A stretch of 64,000 bases of DNA from Cordilura impudica (lineage: Eukaryota > Arthropoda > Insecta > Diptera > Scathophagidae). Within the stretch, counting starts at the first letter, position 1; each line of letters opens with the position of its first letter. Below the pieces are notes generated by a model. The model had not been told where the DNA came from, made no database searches, and saw only the letters and a program-made list of their open reading frames with translations. Both the position numbers and the translations under genes were made by a program. Shown here one piece after another: positions 33,901-45,900 of the stretch. The DNA lies in contig OY821519.1 in assembly GCA_963682025.1 (NCBI GenBank), forward strand, positions 162,668,865 to 162,732,864, in the 5' to 3' direction.

Positions 33901-36900
33901 GTTACAATATTTTATTTTTTTTTACATAGTATCATGGGCCCTACAAAGAAGTCTTCGGAATCCCGCAGTACCCAAGGCCAAATGGTTTGCCGCGTCTGTC
34001 TGGACAATCATCCGTTGCGTTTGTGCGGTAAATTTCTTCAGGTGGATTATAGTGAGAGAATGCAGTTGGTCTCAATTTATAAATACTGTGCGGGCTGCTT
34101 GAGCCATGATCACACCTGGCGTACTTGCGAGAGTACGGGGAAATGCAAACGCTGCGGTGATCTGCATCACACGCTCCTCCACAAGCCAGGGACGATACCA
34201 AGTTCTAGTTCTAAAAATAAGAAGAACAAGAAGGTGAAAATAAAGCGTTGCAAGAGGGGTCAATCTTCGTCTACCCGCCCGAAGAGCAGAGGACGCAATT
34301 TGTCCCAAAGCTCACCAGGAGACACTTTTTCGTCCGGTGATATAGGATGCGAGAGGCGCGATTTGTCTCGACCTGTAGTTCCGAGTCAATTGCGGAACTT
34401 CAACCAGCACGCACAGTCTCGGAAGGACTGCCGTAGAACCCATGGGGTCGTTTCTTTGCCAGTCCACCACATCAGCCAGACAATAATGTTGAGGCCGACG
34501 GCTGTGGTTAAAATTGTTTCGAGGGAGCGGTACGTTTCGGAGCGAGCTCTTATTGATGCGAGCGCCGAATGCTCGATTATTTCGGAGGAGGTTGTCAAAC
34601 GGATTGGTGCCAGAACGGTTCGAGTTGGGAACTCAGAAAGGTGTTTACTTACCATCCGTGGCAACTATGGAAGCAGCGAAAGTGTGGAGACGTATGCCGA
34701 AGTAAGGCGAAAACACCGCGTTGTGACACCTTCTCAGTCTGTCAATGGGTAAATTTTGGATGAGTTTCCGGGTCTACAATTGGCTGATCCGCATTTTCAC
34801 GTAGCCGCACCTGTCAGTTTAGTCCTTGGTGGTGACGTATACGCAAAGATAATTCGGAATGGCGTGGCTGGCGGTAGTTCGGAAAACCCTTGGCTCAGTT
34901 TTCTATTTTTGGGTACATCATTTCGGGACCATGTCTTCCATGATGAGTTAAACCTGTAGATGTTACTTTATATTTTATTCTTTAAGCGACTGGTAGCTGA
35001 TTTATGGATTCGCTTTGCTGCTGGTGTTTGAAATTCGTTTATTAGTTTTAATAATATAATTTTTGAAATAAATGGATCATAATGGATTTTATTTTCTTTT
35101 TTGAAGGAATGGAGTTTTTTTTTTCTTTTTCTTTTTTTTCCTCTTCTTCCATTCTTTCTTTTTGGTTCTCTAGGCTTGACTTGGTTCGAGAATTCTTGTT
35201 GCAGTACTGCAAGGCGGCCGGGATGTTTACGTGAGGGCTAAAGAGGTTCCACTGTACTTAGATGATGTCTTTTGTAAATCGATGGTCACGTACAGAGTGC
35301 GCTGTTATTATTTAAGCTTTTCATTTTGTTTGACATTTTCTTGTATATTTGTTGTAAAGCTTTAGTTTTCCAACCGCGTACTTGTAATCGTTTTTCCTTA
35401 TTCGTTGTCGAACTTTGGAAGGACGAAGATCGTTTTTTACTTGTGATTTTTCAAGTGTAAATTTTATATACCTCGCCATCTTTGTGAAAAATAAAGATTA
35501 GTACTTGAATTTATTGTACGCTATTGTTGGAAAAAAACTTAAAAACTTGGTGTTTTATTTTGTTAATCTTTGGACCTGGAAGGGATTTTTTTAATCATCG
35601 AATTTCGAAGCCAGTTGATTTGCTTATTGACAACTAATTTTCTATTTTTTTCGTGTGTGTAAACGACCCTACAAAAAATGAATGACCGAAACTAACACAT
35701 AAACAATTTTTGTACTAACACACTTGCAGTTTTTTTCTATTTGAAAAACATATGACTGTCATTGTTGCTGTTGTAGAGTTGTTTTTTTTTTTAATTTTTT
35801 TCGTTAAACAGCAATATTTGTGAATTACCGGGTATTATTTATTATTGGCTGTCGGAAAGTGAAATTAATTGTGAAGTGTTAACTTAAATTGTTAAAATAA
35901 ACAAAAATATAGACGCAAATAAAGTTAATGCTATATACATATATATTTAAAAATAAGCTGATTATTTAAATGATTCAAGTGATATCGCACACAGAATGGT
36001 TAGAGTTTAATATGAAAAATAACTGCACAAACGTGTTGGCCAATGATTTTACCTCCTCCCGGGATTCTAATAAAAGAAAGGGAGGTTCAATTGGTTTGGC
36101 GGCTACAAGGTTAGGCTTAGGAAAGGTAAGTAATTAATTAAAAGTTCAAGTTAATTTTTGTTGTTTCTTTAGGACTCTTCAAAATATGTCAGTAAATTCG
36201 TTGTCAAATTCTCAATTGTTCTCCGATTTATTTGCTGCTCGCGTCCTGTTGGATCGTTTACTTAAAGACATTGTTACAGAATCTTCAGAAACTTTCAATC
36301 TAGAAGCTTTTGTACCTCTTCTTAAGGAACGCATTTATGTAAAGAATTTCATTGTGCGACAATATGTAATATCCTGGACTTCGATTGTGAATGCTGTTTC
36401 AGAAAATAATATGGTTATCTATTTGGTATTATTGATGGACTTTTTATGACGGAAGGTAATACACAAGAAATATAAATGTGTGAAAATATGCTGACACAGT
36501 TTCTTAATGATTCTAGTTCAGTGCGCATGGAAGACACTATAAATATATTGATAATACATGCGCAATCACCAAATGAACTTATTAAAGTAATGCACTGACA
36601 TTCTAGATAAAAACAAAGAAAATCTTCCTTGCAGAATTTTACACTAATCGTTATATCTATCTTTCAGTTTGCTGCCATAACGGATACGGGAGTTTGTTTT
36701 ATTTGGCTCGAATGTTTTAGTTTATGCCATTCTACCATGTCTGGAATATAATGTTGATAATATGAAGAATAATAAGGAATGTGCAGTATCCGTAAATACA
36801 TCCATAATGAAATTAGTTTCCTCAAAAGAACAAAGATCTCAGAATATTCAACAAATTGTTTTATGGAGGTATTATCACAATATCTCACACACGGTTCTGT

Positions 36901-39900
36901 ACAAACAAAGGTAGCAGTATTTCAATTTTCCAAATGAAGTATATCAGTTTTGGCCGAAGTTGTTATTTCACAACACTCAAAAGGTAAGCTTTAATATAAA
37001 TTTTTGATATATAAGTGTTATAATAAATTGTTTTGTTTAAGAAACTACTGATTTCAATAAGGACCATTACCGGAAATTTCTATTGAGTTAAGTCAATTTA
37101 TTCAGTGCTAAGTTACGTACCACTTTGAGGGATGTTTCGAGTGAAGAGTCAGCAGAGTTATTTAAATGTCTGTATTAAGTTTAGCACATTGTCCGGTTTG
37201 TTTTGTCTTTATTTCAATATTTAATGTTTATTTATATTTTATTGTGAATTGCTTGATTTTTAATACAATAAATAAATAAATAATCAGCCCAATTCTAAAC
37301 AAAAATTCCGCATGAAATATCTCACTTCTCCCTTTTCCCCTATTATGAATAAAAATTCCTTCGGAAACAAAATTCTATGGAAAAAAGTAGTTATTCTCAA
37401 TGCACTTGATTTTAGTTTTTTCCCTCAAAAAATTTCCCTTGCAAAACAGACGGGAGTTTACATAAAAATGTAAAAAGTACTTTGATAAAACAAAATTTAA
37501 ATAAAAAAAATTAATATTTTATTGTTCTTGTAGGTTGAAGACCACAAATAAAGCACACCTTCAACTTTTGTTAACTTTAATGAAATCCAGTTCAGGCATT
37601 GATTGCGTTTTCCATAGATTCAGCCCGCAATTGACTTCTAGCAATCTTTTAGCTATTTCGTTGTTGTTATTGTACAACACAAATTTCCTCCACAAGTGCT
37701 CACATCATAGCTATGCTATTCATTTTTTATTTAATTTTTTTTTTTAAATAAATTTATATTCGTTTGCACACACAAAAAAAAATAGAAAATTTATTGTCAA
37801 TAAGCAAAACAACTGGCTTCGAAATTCGATAATGCCACTTATTCATTTTTTTATTCACGCGGAATTTATAATTGTAGAATTATTTTCTCGAGAAAAGTAT
37901 TTTCCGTGAGAATGAAATTCCTTGAGAATATTCGTAATTGGGCTGAATAAATCGTGTTTCATTATAATCAACCGTGAAATTTCGAAATTAAATTTATTTT
38001 AAAGAAAAATTAAATAAAACAAGTAAGAGTGTAAACAATGTAAACAAAATATTTGAAAAAGTAAACAATTTGTTAAACTTAATACCAAATTATTTCAGCA
38101 AATTCTTTGGTTTGATCTGGATATTTGTTTATTCCAAGAGCTGGTATAGAGAGCTCTCTCATATTGGTAATTCGCGCTCCAGCGAGGAAAGATCGTTTTC
38201 TCTTTTCCATTATTTCGGATAAAAGAAAACACGTTTCGGTGTTTACTTTTTGGTTGCTGATCGGCATGCATTTAGGTTATACACCTATATGCATGCGTTT
38301 CCGGTTATATGACATAATTAGTTAATTATTTTTAGTTTAATTTTTTGCAAATTATATAGTTCGCCCTAACCTCCATTGCAAAGGTAATGGTTGTGTAGGG
38401 TGGCTATACGCATTAAATCGTGCTAATTGGAGATGGCTATATAGTTTCTTTTAACTGGCCAAATAATTCTTCATTTTTTTACATACTAAAAGGAAGTTTT
38501 CACTATTTACACAATACAATTCAAAGTCTAACCCAGTGATGCCAACTTTTGATTTTGAATTAAATTATGTTAATAAAATAAATTTTCATTTATTGGCTTC
38601 AAATACTACTACCTGGGAATTATTATCGAACTTCAATGTTTTGGGTTTTACCTTGCCTACCACGAAGTAAAATTTTGAAGTCATCATGAACACTGGTTCA
38701 AATTAGAGATGCCAAACGCAAAAAACCAAATGTCTCAAAAATTTTAAATAAAATAATTTGTTATCTTTATTTTCTGAAAAACTTAAAATTTTCATCCAAA
38801 AAAATTCTGAAAAATAATATATAAATAACATTCTCTTCAAATTGCGCTTTATTTATGTAACAATTTTTATGTTAGCAATTCTTGAATAACTTTGAGGTTT
38901 TCTAAACTTCATGGAATTTAAATTAATATTTTCTTATCCTGAAATGCAATTAATGTCTCCTCAATCGCAATATTTTTTTTTTAATTTCAGTTGATTTTTT
39001 AAATGTAAACATATTTGGTGTTTTCTGAATTTCAATTTGTGTTTAAAGAATAAAATTTATATTTTAAAAATTCAATTGATGTCTTCTAAATTTTAAGTTA
39101 TTATTTCCGACGTTTTAATATGGTTTTCTGAAATTCAATTGATATTTTCTAATTTATAATTGGAAATCTGAATTCCAATTTTTAGAATTGATATTTTCTT
39201 AAATTTGAATGGAAAATTTAAAAGGTCCAATTTTGTATTTATGTCAATAGTAGTGCTTTAGTAATTATAAACAATTTTTAAAAATTATATGTAATCGCAA
39301 TCAGATATTTTGTAGGTAAAGCAGAATAATAATTTTATATATCTATGTAGAACTGTTTTGAAAGCAAAAAAACTCATTGATGAACTCGGTAACTCTATTT
39401 TTGATATATAAGTGTTATAATAAATTGTTTTGTTTAAGAAACTACTGATTTCAATAAGGCCCATTACCGGAAATTTCTATTGAGTTAAGTCAATTTATTC
39501 AGTGCTAAGTTACGTACCACTTTGAGGGATGTTTCGAGTGAAGAGTCAGCAGAGTTATTTAAATGTCTGTATTAAGTTTAGCACATTGTCCGGTTTGTTT
39601 TGTCTTTATTTCAATATTTAATGTTTGTTTATATTTTATTGTGAATTGCTTGATTTTTAATACAATAAATAAATAAATAATCAGCCCAATTCTAAACAAA
39701 AATTCCGCATGAAATATCTCACTTCTCCCTTTTCCCCTATTATGAATAAAAATTCCTTCGGAAAAAAAATTCTATGGGAAAAAAGTAGTTATTCTCAATG
39801 CACTTGATTTTAGTTTTTTCCCTCAAAAAATTTCCCTTGCAAAACAGACGGGAGTTTACATAAAAATGTAAAAAGTACTTTGATAAAACAAAATTTAAAT

Positions 39901-42900
39901 AAAAGAAATTAATATTTTATTGTTCTTGTAGGTTGAAGACCACAAATAAAGCACACCTTCAACTTTTGTTAACTTTAATGAAATCCAGTTCAGGCATTGA
40001 TTGCGTTTTCCATAGATTCAGCCCGCAATTGACTTCTAGCAATCTTTTAGCTATTTCGTTGTTGTTATTGTACAACACAAATTTCCTCCACAAGTGCTCA
40101 CATCATAGCTATGCTATTAATTTTTTATTTAATTTTTTTTTTAAATAAATTTATATTCGTTTGCACACACAAAAAAAAATAGAAAATTTATTGTCAATAA
40201 GCAAAACAACTGGCTTCGAAATTCGATAATGCCACTTATTCATTTTTTTATTCACGCGGAATTTATAATTGTAGAATTATTTTCTCGAGAAAAGTATTTT
40301 CCGTGAGAATGAAATTCCTTGAGAATATTCGTAATTGGGCTGAATAAATCGTGTTTCATTATAATCAAGCGTGAAATTTCGAAATTAAATTTATTTTAAA
40401 GAAAAATTAAATAAAACAAGTAAGAGTGTTAAATTCGGCTGTGCCGAATCTTTGACACCCTCCACCTCGGTTTGAGTATTGATAATAAATGTAAACAAAA
40501 TATTTGAAAAAGTAAACAATTTGTTAAACTTAATACCAAATTATTTCAGCAAATTCTTTGGTTTGATCTGGATATTTGTTTATTCCAAGAGCTGGTATAG
40601 AGAGCTCTCTCATATTGGTAATTCGCGCTCCAGCGAGGAAAGATCGTTTTCTCTTTTCCATTATTTCGGATAAAAGAAAACACGTTTCGGTGTTTACTTT
40701 TTGGTTGCTGATCGGCATGCATTTAGGTTATACACCTATATGCATGCGTTTCCGGTTATATGACATAATTAGTTAATTATTTTTAGTTTAATTTTTTGCA
40801 AATTATATAGTTCGCCCTAACCTCCATTGCAAAGGTAATGGTTGTGTAGGGTGGCTATACGCATTAAATCGTGCTAATTGGAGATGGCTATATAGTTTCT
40901 TTTAACTGGCCAAATAATTCTTCATTTTTTTACATACTAAAAGGAAGTTTTCACTATTTACACAATACAATTCAAAGTCTAACCCAGTGATGCCAACTTT
41001 TGATTTTGAATTAAATTATGTTAATAAAATAAATTTTCATTTATTGGCTTCAAATACTACTACCTGGGAATTATTATCGAACTTCAATGTTTTGGGTTTT
41101 ACCTTGCCTACCACGAAGTAAAATTTTGAAGTCATCATGAACACTGGTTCAAATTAGAGATGCCAAACGCAAAAAACCAAATGTCTCAAAAATTTTAAAT
41201 AAAATAATTTGTTATCTTTATTTTCTGAAAAACTTAAAATTTTCATCCAAAAAAATTCTGAAAAATAATATATAAATAACATTCTCTTCAAATTGCGCTT
41301 TATTTATGTAACAATTTTTATGTTAGCAATTCTTGAATAACTTTGAGGTTTTCTAAACTTCATGGAATTTAAATTAATATTTTCTTATCCTGAAATGCAA
41401 TTAATGTCTCCTCAATCGCAATATTTTTTTTTTAATTTCAGTTGATTTTTTAAATGTAAACATATTTGGTGTTTTCTGAATTTCAATTTGTGTTTAAAGA
41501 ATAAAATTTATATTTTAAAAATTCAATTGATGTCTTCTAAATTTTAAGTTATTATTTCCGACGTTTTAATATGGTTTTCTGAAATTCAATTGATATTTTC
41601 TAATTTATAATTGGAAATCTGAATTCCAATTTTTAGAATTGATATTTTCTTAAATTTGAATGGAAAATTTAAAAGGTCCAATTTTGTATTTATGTCAATA
41701 GTAGTGCTTTAGTAATTATAAACAATTTTTAAAAATTATATGTAATCGCAATCAGATATTTTGTAGGTAAAGCAGAATAATAATTTTATATATCTATGTA
41801 GAACTGTTTTGAAAGCAAAAAAACTCATTGATGAACTCGGTAACTCTATTTTTGATATATAAGTGTTATAATAAATTGTTTTGTTTAAGAAACTACTGAT
41901 TTCAATAAGGCCCATTACCGGAAATTTCTATTGAGTTAAGTCAATTTATTCAGTGCTAAGTTACGTACCACTTTGAGGGATGTTTCGAGTGAAGAGTCAG
42001 CAGAGTTATTTAAATGTCTGTATTAAGTTTAGCACATTGTCCGGTTTGTTTTGTCTTTATTTCAATATTTAATGTTTGTTTATATTTTATTGTGAATTGC
42101 TTGATTTTTAATACAATAAATAAATAAATAATCAGCCCAATTCTAAACAAAAATTCCGCATGAAATATCTCACTTCTCCCTTTTCCCCTATTATGAATAA
42201 AAATTCCTTCGGAAAAAAAATTCTATGGGAAAAAAGTAGTTATTCTCAATGCACTTGATTTTAGTTTTTTCCCTCAAAAAATTTCCCTTGCAAAACAGAC
42301 GGGAGTTTACATAAAAATGTAAAAAGTACTTTGATAAAACAAAATTTAAATAAAAGAAATTAATATTTTATTGTTCTTGTAGGTTGAAGACCACAAATAA
42401 AGCACACCTTCAACTTTTGTTAACTTTAATGAAATCCAGTTCAGGCATTGATTGCGTTTTCCATAGATTCAGCCCGCAATTGACTTCTAGCAATCTTTTA
42501 GCTATTTCGTTGTTGTTATTGTACAACACAAATTTCCTCCACAAGTGCTCACATCATAGCTATGCTATTAATTTTTTATTTAATTTTTTTTTTAAATAAA
42601 TTTATATTCGTTTGCACACACAAAAAAAAATAGAAAATTTATTGTCAATAAGCAAAACAACTGGCTTCGAAATTCGATAATGCCACTTATTCATTTTTTT
42701 ATTCACGCGGAATTTATAATTGTAGAATTATTTTCTCGAGAAAAGTATTTTCCGTGAGAATGAAATTCCTTGAGAATATTCGTAATTGGGCTGAATAAAT
42801 CGTGTTTCATTATAATCAAGCGTAAAATTTCGAAATTAAATTTATTTTAAAGAAAAATTAAATAAAACAAGTAAGAGTGTTAAATTCGGCTGTGCCGAAT

Positions 42901-45900
42901 CTTTGACACCCTCCACCTCGGTTTGAGTATTGATAATAAATGTAAACAAAATATTTGAAAAAGTAAACAATTTGTTAAACTTAATACCAAATTATTTCAG
43001 CAAATTCTTTGGTTTGATCTGGATATTTGTTTATTCCAAGAGCTGGTATAGAGAGCTCTCTCATATTGGTAATTCGCGCTCCAGCGAGGAAAGATCGTTT
43101 TCTCTTTTCCATTATTTCGGATAAAAGAAAACACGTTTCGGTGTTTACTTTTTGGTTGCTGATCGGCATGCATTTAGGTTATACACCTATATGCATGCGT
43201 TTCCGGTTATATGACATAATTAGTTAATTATTTTTAGTTTAATTTTTTGCAAATTATATAGTTCGCCCTAACCTCCATTGCAAAGGTAATGGTTGTGTAG
43301 GGTGGCTATACGCATTAAATCGTGCTAATTGGAGATGGCTATATAGTTTCTTTTAACTGGCCAAATAATTCTTCATTTTTTTACATACTAAAAGGAAGTT
43401 TTCACTATTTACACAATACAATTCAAAGTCTAACCCAGTGATGCCAACTTTTGATTTTGAATTAAATTATGTTAATAAAATAAATTTTCATTTATTGGCT
43501 TCAAATACTACTACCTGGGAATTATTATCGGACTTCAATGTTTTGGGTTTTACCTTGCCTACCACGAAGTAAAATTTTGAAGTCATCATGAACACTGGTT
43601 CAAATTAGAGATGCCAAACGCAAAAAACCAAATGTCTCAAAAATTTTAAATAAAATAATTTGTTATCTTTATTTTCTGAAAAACTTAAAATTTTCATCCA
43701 AAAAAATTCTGAAAAATAATATATAAATAACATTCTCTTCAAATTGCGCTTTATTTATGTAACAATTTTTATGTTAGCAATTCTTGAATAACTTTGAGGT
43801 TTTCTAAACTTCATGGAATTTAAATTAATATTTTCTTATCCTGAAATGCAATTAATGTCTCCTCAATCGCAATATTTTTTTTTTAATTTCAGTTGATTTT
43901 TTAAATGTAAACATATTTGGTGTTTTCTGAATTTCAATTTGTGTTTAAAGAATAAAATTTATATTTTAAAAATTCAATTGATGTCTTCTAAATTTTAAGT
44001 TATTATTTCCGACGTTTTAATATGGTTTTCTGAAATTCAATTGATATTTTCTAATTTATAATTGGAAATCTGAATTCCAATTTTTAGAATTGATATTTTC
44101 TTAAATTTGAATGGAAAATTTAAAAGGTCCAATTTTGTATTTATGTCAATAGTAGTGCTTTAGTAATTATAAACAATTTTTAAAAATTATATGTAATCGC
44201 AATCAGATATTTTGTAGGTAAAGCAGAATAATAATTTTATATATCTATGTAGAACTGTTTTGAAAGCAAAAAAACTCATTGATGAACTCGGTAACTCTAT
44301 TTTTGATATATAAGTGTTATAATAAATTGTTTTGTTTAAGAAACTACTGATTTCAATAAGGCCCATTACCGGAAATTTCTATTGAGTTAAGTCAATTTAT
44401 TCAGTGCTAAGTTACGTACCACTTTGAGGGATGTTTCGAGTGAAGAGTCAGCAGAGTTATTTAAATGTCTGTATTAAGTTTAGCACATTGTCCGGTTTGT
44501 TTTGTCTTTATTTCAATATTTAATGTTTATTTATATTTTATTGTGAATTGCTTGATTTTTAATACAATAAATAAATAAATAATCAGCCCAATTCTAAACA
44601 AAAATTCCGCATGAAATATCTCACTTCTCCCTTTTCCCCTATTATGAATAAAAATTCCTTCGGAAAAAAAATTCTATGGGAAAAAAGTAGTTATTCTCAA
44701 TGCACTTGATTTTAGTTTTTTCCCTCAAAAAATTTCCCTTGCAAAACAGACGGGAGTTTACATAAAAATGTAAAAAGTACTTTGATAAAACAAAATTTAA
44801 ATAAAAAAAATTAATATTTTATTGTTCTTGTAGGTTGAAGACCACAAATAAAGCACACCTTCAACTTTTGTTAACTTTAATGAAATCCAGTTCAGGCATT
44901 GATTGCGTTTTCCATAGATTCAGCCCGCAATTGACTTCTAGCAATCTTTTAGCTATTTCGTTGTTGTTATTGTACAACACAAATTTCCTCCACAAGTGCT
45001 CACATCATAGCTATGCTATTAATTTTTTATTTAATTTTTTTTTAAATAAATTTATATTCGTTTGCACACACAAAAAAAAAATAGAAAATTTATTGTCAAT
45101 AAGCAAAACAACTGGCTTCGAAATTCGATAATGCCACTTATTCATTTTTTTATTCACGCGGAATTTATAATTGTAGAATTATTTTCTCGAGAAAAGTATT
45201 TTCCGTGAGAATGAAATTCCTTGAGAATATTCGTAATTGGGCTGAATAAATCGTGTTTCATTATAATCAAGCGTGAAATTTCGAAATTAAATTTATTTTA
45301 AAGAAAAATTAAATAAAACAAGTAAGTGTTAAATTCGGCTGTGCCGAATCTTTGACACCCTCCACCTCGGTTTGAGTATTGATAATAAATGTAAACAAAA
45401 TATTTGAAAAAGTAAACAATTTGTTAAACTTAATACCAAATTATTTCAGCAAATTCTTTGGTTTGATCTGGATATTTGTTTATTCCAAGAGCTGGTATAG
45501 AGAGCTCTCTCATATTGGTAATTCGCGCTCCAGCGAGGAAAGATCGTTTTCTCTTTTCCATTATTTCGGATAAAAGAAAACACGTTTCGGTGTTTACTTT
45601 TTGGTTGCTGATCGGCATGCATTTAGATTATACACCTATATGCATGCGTTTCCGGTTATATGACATAATTAGTTAATTATTTTTAGTTTAATTTTTTGCA
45701 AATTATATAGTTCGCCCTAACCTCCATTGCAAAGGTAATGGTTGTGTAGGGTGGCTATACGCATTAAATCGTGCTAATTGGAGATGGCTATATAGTTTCT
45801 TTTAACTGGCCAAATAATTCTTCATTTTTTTACATACTAAAAGGAAGTTTTCACTATTTACACAATACAATTCAAAGTCTAACCCAGTGATGCCAACTTT

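Larger units (their letters stand above)
30060..35593 (+). mobile_element. non-autonomous BEL/Pao LTR retrotransposon
   Basis: Direct LTRs at 30060-30470 and 35224-35593 flank a 4.75 kb body. A 5-bp target duplication ATCAT lies at 30055-30059 and 35594-35598. Next to the 5' LTR is a primer site, then a 1.3 kb leader, gag, a protease fused to the integrase C-terminus, and an extra ORF. Reverse transcriptase, RNase H and the integrase core are absent, so it could move only in trans. BEL/Pao assignment rests on gag (DUF1759-like), the protease (DUF1758-like) and the integrase tail (DUF5641-like). Confidence 0.9.
29942..35665 (-). mobile_element. CAGCCCAATT element, copy 2, split by the BEL/Pao element
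   Basis: The left part, 29942-30059, begins CAGCCCAATTATGAATATT and stops at AAGTGGCATCAT. The right part resumes at 35594 with ATCATCGAATTTCGAAGCC and runs to about 35665. In uninterrupted copies (for example 37800-37945, opposite strand) these two stretches are contiguous. The LTR element therefore inserted here and duplicated ATCAT. The other end of this TIR element was not found beyond 35665. Confidence 0.82.

Noticed and set aside
34514..34763. Overlapping frames in the G+C-richer part of the BEL/Pao element
   Set aside because: Shadows of the 33934-34959 frame, favoured by lower stop-codon density at higher G+C.
37535..45131. Four conserved 70-98 codon frames as a repeated gene family
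   Set aside because: They are identical because whole 2.45 kb units were duplicated. The frames are truncated remnants in a TIR element with no sign of selection.
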